From NCBI RefSeq assembly GCF_900114785.1, contig NZ_FOUG01000025.1, positions 1 to 64,000 on the forward strand: a stretch of 64,000 nt of DNA. Direction: 5' to 3'. This DNA is from Variovorax sp. OV329. Lineage in GTDB: Bacteria > Pseudomonadota > Gammaproteobacteria > Burkholderiales > Burkholderiaceae_C. A program made the position numbers and the translations under genes. The notes below the pieces were generated by a model. It saw only the letters and a program-made list of their open reading frames with translations, was not told where the DNA came from and did not search any database. Positions 1-8,185 of the stretch are shown piece after piece (positions within the stretch are counted from its first letter, which is position 1; every line of letters starts with the position of its first letter).

Positions 1-100
1 CCTGAGCTACTACAACGCCCGAAGGCCGCACTCGGCCTTGGGATACCAGCCGCCAGCCTCCCGCCTTGGCGGGAAGAACCTATTGCAACTCAACACCTAG
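1..100 (+). mobile_element. 3' fragment of an IS3-family transposase (OrfB), cut by the window edge
   Basis: Reading from base 2 gives an open frame of about 32 residues ending in TAG at 98-100. It contains YYNARRPHSALGYQPP, the C-terminal signature of IS3-family OrfB integrases. The 5' part lies outside the window. The transposase stop overlaps the stop codon of the convergent CoA-transferase gene, and I see no terminal inverted repeat after it, so the element's right end seems lost or eroded. Whether a full element lies to the left cannot be told from here. Confidence 0.8.
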
Positions 101-1278
101 ATGGCGCCTTCGCGCCGCATGAATGCAATGTCGGGGTCCGGCCACCCCAGCTCGCGCAGGATGGCGTCGGTGTGCTCGCCCAGGGCCGGCACCGCATCCA
201 TGCGGGGTGCGTAGGCCTGCGTCCTGCCCGGCGGCAGGAGTGCCGGAATGGCGCCCTGCGGCGTGGGCACCTCGGTCCAGCGGCCGCGCGCGCGCAGTTG
301 CGGATGGGCCCACACGTCGTGCATGTCGTTCACGCTCGCGTTGGCGATCTGCGCCTGCTCCAGCCGGGCGACCACCTGCTCCGCCGTCAGGCTGCCGAAG
401 CATTCGACGATCAGCGCGCGCAACTCGTCCCGCTGCGCCACGCGCCTGGAATTGGAGGAGAAGCGCTCCTCTCCCGCCAGACCGGGCCGCTGCATCACCA
501 GCCGGCAGAAGGCCTCCCACTCGCGCTCGTTCTGCACGCCCAGCATCACCGTGCGCCCGTCGCCCGCCGTGAAGGGGCCGTACGGAAAGATGGTGGCGTG
601 CGCCGCACCGGCGCGCGGCGGGGGCGGGGCGCCCTCGAAGGCGTAGTACATCGGGAAGCCCATCCACTCCACCATGCTCTCCAGCATGGAAATGTCGATG
701 CGGCTGCCCTTGCCGGTTCTTCCACGCTGCAGCAGGGCCGCCAGGATGCTGCTGTAGGCATGCATGCCCGCCGAGATGTCCGCGATGGAGCAGCCCGCCT
801 TGGCCGGTTCGTCGGCGGAGCCGGTCACCGACAGGAAGCCCGCCTCGCTCTGGATCAGCAGGTCGTAGGCCTTCTTGTCACGATAGGGACCGTCGTCGCC
901 ATAGCCCGAGATGTCGCACACGACGAGGCGCGGGTGCTTCTCGTGCAGCGCCTCGAAGGACAGACCCAGGCGCCCGGCCGCGCCTGGCGCGAGGTTCTGC
1001 ACCAGCACGTCGGCACCCTCCAGCAGCCGCGCAAGCACCTCGGCTGCCTTGGGATGCTTCACGTTCAGCGTAAGGCTTTCCTTGGAGCGGTTGGTCCAGA
1101 CGAAATGCGAGGCCATGCCGCGCACCCGCTCGTCGTAGGCGCGCGCGAAGTCGCCCACGCCGGGCCGCTCGACCTTGATGACGCGCGCGCCCAGGTCGGC
1201 CAGCTGGCGGGTGCAGAAGGGCGCGGCGATTGCGTGCTCCAGCGTGACCACCGTCACGCCGTCCAGGGGCCGTGTCAT
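97..1278 (-). CDS. CaiB/BaiF family (class III) CoA-transferase
   Basis: This 393-residue protein is a formyl-CoA-transferase-type enzyme that moves CoA between carboxylic acids in the cytoplasm. The N-terminus (LDGVTVVTLEHAIAAPFCTR) and the IADISAGMHAYSSILAAL segment are typical of the family, and Asp167 sits where the family's catalytic Asp forms the acyl-anhydride. The start is ATG at 1278, with GGGGAG about 8 nt upstream; the open frame runs further upstream but that part is antisense noise. It is the last gene of a three-gene operon, 17 nt after the acyl-CoA dehydrogenase. Its job is probably to activate the operon's acid substrate with a donor CoA. The substrate cannot be read from sequence. 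Its stop overlaps the stop of an IS3 transposase scrap. Confidence 0.9.
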   Translation of the reverse strand: MTRPLDGVTVVTLEHAIAAPFCTRQLADLGARVIKVERPGVGDFARAYDERVRGMASHFVWTNRSKESLTLNVKHPKAAEVLARLLEGADVLVQNLAPGAAGRLGLSFEALHEKHPRLVVCDISGYGDDGPYRDKKAYDLLIQSEAGFLSVTGSADEPAKAGCSIADISAGMHAYSSILAALLQRGRTGKGSRIDISMLESMVEWMGFPMYYAFEGAPPPPRAGAAHATIFPYGPFTAGDGRTVMLGVQNEREWEAFCRLVMQRPGLAGEERFSSNSRRVAQRDELRALIVECFGSLTAEQVVARLEQAQIANASVNDMHDVWAHPQLRARGRWTEVPTPQGAIPALLPPGRTQAYAPRMDAVPALGEHTDAILRELGWPDPDIAFMRREGAI

Positions 1279-1295
1279 CAGCGTGTCTCCCCAAC

Positions 1296-2456
1296 TCAGA
1301 ACGAGCGCGGCAGCCCGAGGATGTGCTCGGCCACGTAGGAATAGATGAGGTTGGTCGAGATCGGCGCCACCTGGTAGAGGCGCGTCTCGCGGAACTTGCG
1401 CTCGATGTCGTATTCCTTGGCGAAACCGAAGCCGCCGTGCGTCTGCAGGCACACGTTGGCCGCCTCCCAGCTGGCCTTGGCCGCCAGGTACTTCGCCATG
1501 TTGGCCTGCGCCCCGCAGTTCTGCTGCGCATCGAAACGGCGCGCGGCCTCGAAGCGCATGAGGTTGGCCGCCTCCACCTCGATGAAGGCATCGGCCAGCG
1601 GGAACTGCACGCCCTGGTTCTTGCCGATGGGCCGGTCGAACACCACGCGCTCGTTGGCGTAGTTGCGCGCCCGCTCGATGAACCAGTAGCCGTCGCCGAT
1701 GCACTCGGCCGCGATCAGCGTGCGCTCGGCGTTCAGGCCGTCCAGGATGTACTTGAAGCCCCTCCCTTCCTCGCCGATCAGGTTCTCCTCGGGAATCTCC
1801 AGGTTGTCGAAGAACAGTTCGTTGGTCTCGTGGTTGACCAGGTTGGGAATGGGCCGCACCTCCAGCCCCTTGCCGATGGACTGGTGCAGGTCGACGATGA
1901 ACACCGACATGCCCTCGGACTTCTTCTTCACCTCGGCCAGCGGCGTGGTGCGCGCCAGCAGGATCATCAGGTCGGAGTGCTGCACGCGAGAGATCCAGAC
2001 CTTCTGTCCGTTGACCACCCAGCGTCCGTCCTTCTTCACCGCCGTGGTCTTGATCCTGGTGGTGTCGGTGCCGGTGGTGGGCTCGGTCACCGCCATCGAC
2101 TGGATGCGAAGGCGCCCGGCGGCGATCTCGGGCAGGTACTTCTTCTTCTGCGCGGGGCTGCCGCTGCGCAGCAGGGTGCCCATGTTGTACATCTGGCCGT
2201 GCACCGCACCGGCGTTGCCGCCGCTGCGGTTGATCTCTTCCATGATGACGCTGGCCGCGGTGAGCCCCAGGCCGGTACCGCCGTATTCCTCGGGAATCAT
2301 CGCGGCGAGCCAGCCCGCGCTCATCAGCGCATCGACGAAGGCCTCGGGGTAGGCCTCCTTGCGGTCGACCTCGCGGAAGTACTCGTCGGGGTACTGCCTG
2401 CACAGCTGGCGGATCGCGTCCCGGATCTCCTGGAACTCGTCGCTTTCGTTGAACAT
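1296..2456 (-). CDS. Acyl-CoA dehydrogenase family protein
   Basis: A 386-residue FAD-dependent acyl-CoA dehydrogenase with the usual three-domain layout: N-terminal helices, a middle beta domain (MAVTEPTTGTDTT near 121-133) and a C-terminal helical bundle (LQTHGGFGFAKEYDIERKFRE near 337-357). The usual catalytic Glu of the C-terminal YEGT motif is absent; the corresponding stretch reads YQVAPIST (361-368). Glu244 in LNAERTL lies in the helix where isovaleryl- and long-chain-type enzymes carry their base, so it may take that role. This is an inference from a by-eye alignment. The gene sits between a MaoC-like hydratase (28 nt upstream) and a CoA-transferase (17 nt downstream), consistent with activation, oxidation and hydration of one acid. 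Substrate unknown. Confidence 0.9.
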   Translation of the reverse strand: MFNESDEFQEIRDAIRQLCRQYPDEYFREVDRKEAYPEAFVDALMSAGWLAAMIPEEYGGTGLGLTAASVIMEEINRSGGNAGAVHGQMYNMGTLLRSGSPAQKKKYLPEIAAGRLRIQSMAVTEPTTGTDTTRIKTTAVKKDGRWVVNGQKVWISRVQHSDLMILLARTTPLAEVKKKSEGMSVFIVDLHQSIGKGLEVRPIPNLVNHETNELFFDNLEIPEENLIGEEGRGFKYILDGLNAERTLIAAECIGDGYWFIERARNYANERVVFDRPIGKNQGVQFPLADAFIEVEAANLMRFEAARRFDAQQNCGAQANMAKYLAAKASWEAANVCLQTHGGFGFAKEYDIERKFRETRLYQVAPISTNLIYSYVAEHILGLPRSF

Positions 2457-2484
2457 GGATGCTCTCTTTTCTGTCTGGCTTCAA

Positions 2485-3336
2485 TCAATCAATGGTGGCG
2501 CTGGCTTCCATGGCCAGTTGGCCATCGGCATTGCGCGCCCACAGGCTGACTGTCTTGCCGTCCTGTGGGCGGCCGCATACCCAGAAGGGCGCGATGTCGA
2601 ACAGCGGCTTCACCGCCCGGAAGCTGAACGCCTTCACCGTCGCCTGCGGCATTTCGCGGCGCAGCAGGTCCAGCAGCAGCGTGGCGATCAAGGGCCCGTG
2701 CACGACCAGGCCTGGGTAGCCCTCGACCTCGGTGACGTAGCGCCGGTCGTAGTGGATGCGGTGGCCGTTGAAGGTGAGCGCGGAATAGCGGAACAGCAGC
2801 ACGTCGTCCGGGTCGATGCGGCGCGACCACGCCTCGCCTGTCGGCGCCGCCACGGGGGCCGGCGCTGCTTCGCCGGGCGTGGGCAGCTCCCGGTAGACGA
2901 TGTCGTGCCGCTCCAGGATGGCCCGCTTGCCCTGGGTGCGCACCTCGTGGTCGACGTTGACGAAGACCAGCGGTCCGCTGCGACCCTCCTTGAGGCGCAC
3001 GTCCGCGATGCGCGACGTGCGCGTCATGCGCTGGCCCGCGCGCAGCGGCGTGAAGAACTGCAGCTGGCTGCCCGCCCACATGCGGCGCGGCAGCGGCACC
3101 GGCGGCAGGAAGCCGCCGCGCTTCGGATGCCCGTCGGGGCCGATCTCCGATTGCCGCTGCACCGGCAGGAAGTAGAGCCAGTGCCAGCAGGGCGGCAGCG
3201 ACGCATCGGGACCGATGGGCGGGTCGTCCCGGTCCAGCGTGGCCGTCATCGCCTGCAGCGGCACGGGCGTGACCACGTCCTCCGCGGTGACGCTCTGGCC
3301 GATCCAGCTGCGCAGGTGGTCGATGTCGATGCTCAT
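2485..3336 (-). CDS. MaoC/HTD2-like acyl-CoA hydratase (FAS1-like dehydratase)
   Basis: A 283-residue hot-dog-fold protein resembling mesaconyl-C4-CoA hydratase and HTD2-type hydroxyacyl dehydratases, which add or remove water at an enoyl thioester. An N-terminal half-domain (WHWLYFLPVQRQSEIGPDGH) is followed by a C-terminal MaoC-like half with FRYSALTFNGHRIHYDRRYV and VVHGPLIATLLLDLL; the N-G-H-x-I-H-Y motif carries the expected catalytic residues. I chose ATG at 3336 because AAGGAG lies about 8 nt upstream; an in-frame ATG at 3375 would lie deep in the LysR-divergent promoter. It is the first gene of the operon with the dehydrogenase and CoA-transferase. Exact substrate unknown. Confidence 0.85.
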   Translation of the reverse strand: MSIDIDHLRSWIGQSVTAEDVVTPVPLQAMTATLDRDDPPIGPDASLPPCWHWLYFLPVQRQSEIGPDGHPKRGGFLPPVPLPRRMWAGSQLQFFTPLRAGQRMTRTSRIADVRLKEGRSGPLVFVNVDHEVRTQGKRAILERHDIVYRELPTPGEAAPAPVAAPTGEAWSRRIDPDDVLLFRYSALTFNGHRIHYDRRYVTEVEGYPGLVVHGPLIATLLLDLLRREMPQATVKAFSFRAVKPLFDIAPFWVCGRPQDGKTVSLWARNADGQLAMEASATID

Positions 3337-3435
3337 CGTCGGGCTCCTTGTCTGCCCCCGATTGTGCGAAGACACGGCCTGCGTGTGAAATACATAATCG
3401 GGCTATCCGCTAGAGGAAATCCATATACCCTCGCC
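3337..3435. promoter_or_regulatory. Divergent promoter region between the LysR gene and the CoA-transferase operon
   Basis: This 99-bp gap separates the divergent LysR gene and the three-gene operon, the usual place for LysR binding. TGTGAAATACATA at 3384-3396 fits the T-N11-A spacing of LysR boxes. The match is short and only suggestive; I could not pick confident -35/-10 pairs. Confidence 0.35.
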
Positions 3436-4377
3436 ATGGAACTGAGACAGCTGCGCTACTTCATCGGGGCGGCCGAGGCCGGCAGCCTGCTCAAGGCCTC
3501 GGCGCGGCTGCACGTGGCGCAGCCGGCGCTCAGCCAGCAGGTGGCCGCGCTGGAGGCGGAAGTGGGCGCGAAGCTCTTCGACCGCTCCAGCCGCGGCGTC
3601 ACGCTCACCGACGCCGGCAAGGTCTTCCTGGTGCATGCCCAGGTGGTGCTGGCCGACCTGGAGCGCGCGCGCGACGCGGTGCGCGAAGTCCATTCGGTGC
3701 CGCGCGGCGAGGTAGCCGTGGGCCTGCCCACCACCGTCGGCCTCACCGCCACCCTGCCCGTGCTCGGTGCCTGCCGCGCGCAGCTGCCCGAAGTGCGCCT
3801 CAAGGTGGTGGAGGCTTACAGCGGCTTCCTGCGTGAATGGCTGCTGTCGGGACGGCTGGACGTGGCGGTGCTCTTCGGCGACGCCCCCGAGCCCGGCCTG
3901 TACAAGGAGGTGCTGCTGGACGAATGGCTGGTCTTCGTCACCGGCCCCGAGGGCCCGCGGCTGCCGAAGACGCTGGCGCTGCAGGCCCTGGCGCAGTGGC
4001 CGCTGGTGCTGCCGGGCAAGGAGCACGGCCTGCGCCGCATCATCGACGAGGCCTGCGCGCCGCACGGCGTCGAGCTGAACGTCGTGGCCGAGATCGAGTC
4101 GCTGCGCAGCGTCAAGCTGGCGGCCCAGCACGGCCTGGGCGCCACCATCCTGCCCATGGCCGCGGTGGCCGAGGAAGTGGCCGCGGGCCAGTTGCGCAGT
4201 GCGCGCCTGGACAGCCCCGCCATGACCCGGCGCGTGGTGTGCGCCACCAGCACTTCGCGCCCTTCCACGCTGGCTCGCTCTGCCGTGCATTCGATACTGG
4301 TGGGCGTGGTGAAAGACATGGTCCGCTCGGGCGCCTGGCCCGCGCGCCGGCCGGTCGACAAGCCAGGCCGGGGCTGA
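3436..4377 (+). CDS. LysR-family transcriptional regulator
   Basis: A 313-residue LysR-type regulator. The winged-helix domain covers roughly residues 1-60 (MELRQLRYFIGAAEAGSLLK, AQPALSQQVAALEAEVGAKLF, LTDAG) and is followed by a linker helix and a periplasmic-binding-protein-like effector domain. The effector domain begins GEVAVGLPTTVGLT and continues to about residue 290, as in NAC/CBL-like members. The start is ATG at 3436, which begins the canonical LysR N-terminus. It is transcribed divergently from the hydratase/dehydrogenase/CoA-transferase operon 99 bp away, so it probably controls that operon in response to its substrate. The C-terminal tail (about 20 residues, Arg/Pro rich) goes a little beyond the usual family end. 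Confidence 0.93.
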   Translation: MELRQLRYFIGAAEAGSLLKASARLHVAQPALSQQVAALEAEVGAKLFDRSSRGVTLTDAGKVFLVHAQVVLADLERARDAVREVHSVPRGEVAVGLPTTVGLTATLPVLGACRAQLPEVRLKVVEAYSGFLREWLLSGRLDVAVLFGDAPEPGLYKEVLLDEWLVFVTGPEGPRLPKTLALQALAQWPLVLPGKEHGLRRIIDEACAPHGVELNVVAEIESLRSVKLAAQHGLGATILPMAAVAEEVAAGQLRSARLDSPAMTRRVVCATSTSRPSTLARSAVHSILVGVVKDMVRSGAWPARRPVDKPGRG

Positions 4378-4489
4378 ACGCCGGCTCCTTTCGAGTATGG
4401 ACGCGGGACTACAGCAGAAGCCGCCGCAGGCCTACAGGGCCGGCCCGTGCATGCGGTAGCTTCGCCAACCGGTTGGAACCCACAATGCG

Positions 4490-6364
4490 ATGAATCAGCT
4501 CGAACACCCCGCCGGCACCATGAACGATGCGGACTACCGCCTGATCGTGGAGTCGATGCGGGACTACGCGATCTTCATGCTCGATCCGAGTGGCGTGGTG
4601 CTGAGCTGGAACCCGGGGGCAGAACGGCTCAAGGGATACACGACGCCCGAGATCATCGGCCAGCACTTCTCCCGGTTCTACCCGCCCGAACTGCTGGCCA
4701 AGGAATGGCCGCGCCACGCGCTGGAAACGGCCCGCGACACGGGCAAGTTCGAGGAGGAAGGCTGGCGCCTGCGCAAGGACGGCACGCGCTTCTGGGCCCA
4801 CGTGATCCTCACCCGCCTGGACGGGCCCGACGGCCGCCTGCGCGGCTTTTCAAAGTTCACCCGCGACCTCACCGAGCGCCAGCAAGAGCAGGAGAAGCTG
4901 CGCGCCAGCGAGGAGCGCTTCCGCCTGATGGTGGAAACCGTCAAGGACTACGCCATCTTCATGCTGGACCCCAGCGGCCACATCGTCAGCTGGAACGCCG
5001 GTGCCCGTGCGACCAAGGGCTACGAAGCCACGGAGATCGTGGGCAAGCACTTCTCGATCTTCTACCCGCCCGAGGTCGCCGCCACCGGCTTTCCCGACCA
5101 CGAGCTGAAGGAGGCCTACCGCACCGGCCGCTTCGAGGACGAGGGCTGGCGCGTTCGCAAGGACGGCAGCCGCTTCTGGGCCAGCGTGGTGATCACCGCG
5201 GTGCGCGACGCCTCGGGCCAGCTGCACGGCTACTCCAAGGTGACGCGCGACCTGAGCGACCGCCGCAAGATGTCGCAGCTGCAGGACGAGAACCAGCGCA
5301 TGAACAACTTCCTGGCCGTGCTGGGCCACGAGCTGCGCAATCCGCTGGCGCCCATCGCCAACGCGGCCGAGGTGCTGAACCGCCGCGAGCAGTCGCCGGC
5401 CATCCAGCGGCTCTCGCAGATCATGCTGCGCCAGGTGCGGCAGATCACGCGCCTGGTGGACGACCTGATGGACCTGGGCCGCACCACCGGCGGCAAGATC
5501 CGGCTTGAGAGCCGCCCGGTGTCGCTGGCCGACGTGCTGGAAGAAGCCATGGAGTCCGCCCGCCCGGCGGTGCTGGCCAAGTCGCATTCGATCAGCCTGT
5601 CGGGCGATGGCTCCCAGCCCTGGATCCAGGGCGACCGCGCGCGCATGGTGCAGGTGGTGGTCAACCTGCTGAACAACGCCGTCAAGTTCACCCCGCCACA
5701 GGGCGCCATCTCGGTGTCGCTGGAGAGCGAGGTGGAGGACGCGTTGATCCGCGTGCGCGACAACGGCCCGGGCATCGCGCCCTCCGCCCTGCCCCGCGTC
5801 TTCGAGATGTTCCAGCAGGGCGACGAGCGCGCCCGCGCGCTGGGCGGCCTGGGCCTCGGGCTGACGCTGGTGCGCCAGCTGGTGCAGCTGCACGGCGGCG
5901 AGGTCACGGCGCACAGCAGTGGCATTGCCGGCGAGGGCAGCGAATTCACCGTGCGGCTGCCACGCATGGCCGCGCCGGTGGTCATCGGCAGCTCGGCGGA
6001 GACCCTCAAGCGGGTGCTCATCGTGGACGACGAGGAGGATTCCGCCGAGACGCTGTCACTGCTGGTGGAGGCCATGGGCTACGAGCCCTTCAGCGTGAGC
6101 GACGGCTTCCGTGCGCTGGAGGCCATCAAGTCCAGGCACCCGCACGTGGTGCTGCTGGACTTCGGGCTGCCGGGCCTCTCGGGCCTGGAGGTGGCGCGGC
6201 GCCTGCGCATGGAGGTGGCCGACCCGCCGCCCCTGGTCGCGGTGACCGGCCACGGGCAGGTGACCGACCGGCAGGCCAGCCTCAATGCCGGCTTCTACGC
6301 GCACCTGTCCAAGCCCGTGGACGCGGGCGAGCTGCAGCGCATCCTGGACAAGCTGCTGGGCTGA
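4490..6364 (+). CDS. PAS-PAS hybrid sensor histidine kinase with C-terminal receiver
   Basis: A 624-residue soluble sensor kinase with no membrane segment. Two closely similar PAS domains (about 15-130 and 145-258) both carry DYAIFMLDPSG and the FYPPE, RKDG and RFWA elements, indicating an internal duplication. They are followed by a HisKA domain with His280 in LGHELRNPLAP, a HATPase domain (VNLLNNAVKFTP, DNGPGIAP, GLGLGLTLV) and a receiver with Asp557 in VVLLDFGLPG. No output domain is present, so signal would leave via an unlinked phosphotransfer protein or regulator. No good ribosome-binding site separates ATG 4490 from ATG 4520; I kept the longer form. The gene stands alone between a LysR gene and paoABC; ligand unknown. 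A related kinase lies at 40740-42284. Confidence 0.92.
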   Translation: MNQLEHPAGTMNDADYRLIVESMRDYAIFMLDPSGVVLSWNPGAERLKGYTTPEIIGQHFSRFYPPELLAKEWPRHALETARDTGKFEEEGWRLRKDGTRFWAHVILTRLDGPDGRLRGFSKFTRDLTERQQEQEKLRASEERFRLMVETVKDYAIFMLDPSGHIVSWNAGARATKGYEATEIVGKHFSIFYPPEVAATGFPDHELKEAYRTGRFEDEGWRVRKDGSRFWASVVITAVRDASGQLHGYSKVTRDLSDRRKMSQLQDENQRMNNFLAVLGHELRNPLAPIANAAEVLNRREQSPAIQRLSQIMLRQVRQITRLVDDLMDLGRTTGGKIRLESRPVSLADVLEEAMESARPAVLAKSHSISLSGDGSQPWIQGDRARMVQVVVNLLNNAVKFTPPQGAISVSLESEVEDALIRVRDNGPGIAPSALPRVFEMFQQGDERARALGGLGLGLTLVRQLVQLHGGEVTAHSSGIAGEGSEFTVRLPRMAAPVVIGSSAETLKRVLIVDDEEDSAETLSLLVEAMGYEPFSVSDGFRALEAIKSRHPHVVLLDFGLPGLSGLEVARRLRMEVADPPPLVAVTGHGQVTDRQASLNAGFYAHLSKPVDAGELQRILDKLLG

Positions 6365-6539
6365 GGCCCAAAGCACTCGCGCCGCCGCTCCTACCGGAGC
6401 GACTACGCACAGTGCGCGCAACGTCCGACGTGCCGTGCGGCCCAGGCTTGCTACGTTGGCACCTTGCCTCCCGCCACCGCATCGTCGCGAAACCCTTGCG
6501 GCAGTCCGGGGGCCCGTTGCCTCCCCACGAAAGTCCTCC

Positions 6540-7232
6540 ATGAACACAGACACCACATCGCCCTGCCCCGGCGGCAGCGGCGCGGCAATCACGCGCCGCA
6601 ACCTGCTCGCGGCAGGCGCGGCGTCGGCCACGGCGGTGGCCGTACCCGCGACGGTTCACGCGCAGTCCCGGCCCCCCGCGACGCGCACGCCCAGCGGCGG
6701 CAGCGGCGACGGGGCCATCCCGATGGCGACGGTGACGCTGATCGTCAACGGCACGCGCCACCGCCTCGAACTGGACAACCGCACCTCGCTGCTGGACGCA
6801 CTGCGCGAGCACCTGCACCTGACCGGCACCAAGAAGGGCTGCGACCACGGCCAGTGCGGCGCCTGCACGGTGATGCTGGACGGCCGCCGCATCAATTCCT
6901 GCCTGACGCTGGCGGTGATGCACGAAGGCGCCGCCGTCACCACCATCGAGGGCCTGGGCACGCCCGAGCGCATGCACCCGCTGCAGGCAGCCTTCGTGAA
7001 GTACGACGGCTACCAGTGCGGCTACTGCACGCCGGGCCAGATCTGCTCGGCCGTGGGCATGCTGGACGAGCTGCGCGCCGGCGTGCCCAGCCACGTCACC
7101 GCCGACCTCAACACACGGCCGCTGCTGTCGGCGGACGAGCTTCGCGAGCGCATGAGCGGCAACATCTGCCGCTGCGGCGCCTATTCCAACATCGTCGAGG
7201 CCATCACCGACGTCGCGGGAGGCCGCTCATGA
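6540..7232 (+). CDS. paoA: Periplasmic aldehyde oxidoreductase, [2Fe-2S] subunit PaoA
   Basis: A 230-residue small subunit of the xanthine-oxidase-family aldehyde oxidoreductase PaoABC, which oxidises aromatic aldehydes to acids in the periplasm. A Tat signal (ITRRNLLAAGAASATA, twin Arg near 19-20) precedes two [2Fe-2S] domains: a plant-type ferredoxin motif (KGCDHGQCGACTV plus a later Cys) and the helical second cluster (QCGYCTPGQ and CRCGAYS). Length matches E. coli PaoA (about 229). It overlaps paoB by ATGA. The Tat signal on this subunit is expected to carry the whole folded heterotrimer across the membrane. The start at 6540 is the first ATG in frame that yields the Tat signal. Confidence 0.94.
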   Translation: MNTDTTSPCPGGSGAAITRRNLLAAGAASATAVAVPATVHAQSRPPATRTPSGGSGDGAIPMATVTLIVNGTRHRLELDNRTSLLDALREHLHLTGTKKGCDHGQCGACTVMLDGRRINSCLTLAVMHEGAAVTTIEGLGTPERMHPLQAAFVKYDGYQCGYCTPGQICSAVGMLDELRAGVPSHVTADLNTRPLLSADELRERMSGNICRCGAYSNIVEAITDVAGGRS

Positions 7233-8185
7233 TCCCCTTTGCCTACCAGCGGGCGCGCACGCCCGCCGAAGCAGCCGCCGCGGTGGCCCGCAATCCGGAC
7301 GCGCGCTTCATCGCCGGCGGCACCAACCTGCTGGACCTGATGAAGCTGCAGATCGAGACGCCCACGCAGCTGGTGGACGTGAACGGCCTGGGCCTGGACA
7401 AGATCGAGTCCGGCCCGGACGGCGGCCTGCGCATCGGCGCGCTGGTGCGCAACACCGACCTGGCGGCCGACGAACGCGTGCGGCGCGACTACGCCGTGCT
7501 GTCGCGCGCGCTGCTGGCCGGCGCATCGGGCCAGCTGCGCAACCGCGCGACCACCGGCGGCAACCTGCTGCAGCGCACCCGCTGCCCCTACTTCTACGAC
7601 ACGCGCCAGCCCTGCAACAAGCGCCAGCCCGGCAGCGGCTGCGGCGCGCTTGCGGGCGTGAGTCGGCAGAACGCAGTGATCGGCGGCACCCAGGCCTGCA
7701 TCGCCACGCATCCCAGCGACATGGCGGTGGCCATGCGCGCGCTGGACGCGACGGTGGAGACCGTGCAGCCCAGCGGCCAGATGCGCCGCATCCCCATCGC
7801 CGACTTCCACAAGCTGCCCGGCAACACGCCGCAGGTGGAGACCACGCTGGCGCACGGCGAATTCATCACCGCGGTGACGCTGCCGCGCCCGGTGGGCGGC
7901 GTGCAGCTCTACCAGAAGGTGCGCGACCGGGCTTCCTACGCCTTCGCACTGGTGTCGGTCGCCGCCATCGTGCAGAAGGACGGCAGCGGCCGCGTCGCGC
8001 TGGGCGGCGTGGCCCACAAGCCCTGGCGCGACGAGGCGGCGGAAGCCGAGCTGCCGCGCGGCGCCCAGGCCATGGCGGCCCGGCTGCTGCAGGGCGCACA
8101 GCCCACGCCCGAGAACGCCTTCAAGGTGCAGCTGGCCGAGCGCACGCTGCAGTCCGTTCTGAACCAGGCCAGGGGACAGGCATGA
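7229..8185 (+). CDS. paoB: Periplasmic aldehyde oxidoreductase, FAD-binding subunit PaoB
   Basis: A 318-residue FAD subunit, the same length as E. coli PaoB. It passes electrons from the molybdenum centre and iron-sulfur clusters to FAD. The FAD-binding half holds ARFIAGGTNLLDLMKL and NRATTGGNLLQRTRCPYFYD. A cysteine-rich insert (CPYFY, PCNK, GCGAL and a fourth Cys in TQACIATHPSD) matches the extra [4Fe-4S] cluster described for PaoB. There is no own signal peptide, so export rides on PaoA. The start overlaps the paoA stop (ATGA) and the stop overlaps paoC, so the three genes are translationally coupled. Confidence 0.94.
   Translation: MIPFAYQRARTPAEAAAAVARNPDARFIAGGTNLLDLMKLQIETPTQLVDVNGLGLDKIESGPDGGLRIGALVRNTDLAADERVRRDYAVLSRALLAGASGQLRNRATTGGNLLQRTRCPYFYDTRQPCNKRQPGSGCGALAGVSRQNAVIGGTQACIATHPSDMAVAMRALDATVETVQPSGQMRRIPIADFHKLPGNTPQVETTLAHGEFITAVTLPRPVGGVQLYQKVRDRASYAFALVSVAAIVQKDGSGRVALGGVAHKPWRDEAAEAELPRGAQAMAARLLQGAQPTPENAFKVQLAERTLQSVLNQARGQA

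Noticed and set aside
97..2484. A 795-residue minus-strand frame that seems to fuse another protein to the CoA-transferase
   Set aside because: The first half is an out-of-frame reading of the acyl-CoA dehydrogenase; the CoA-transferase has its own ATG and ribosome-binding site at 1278.
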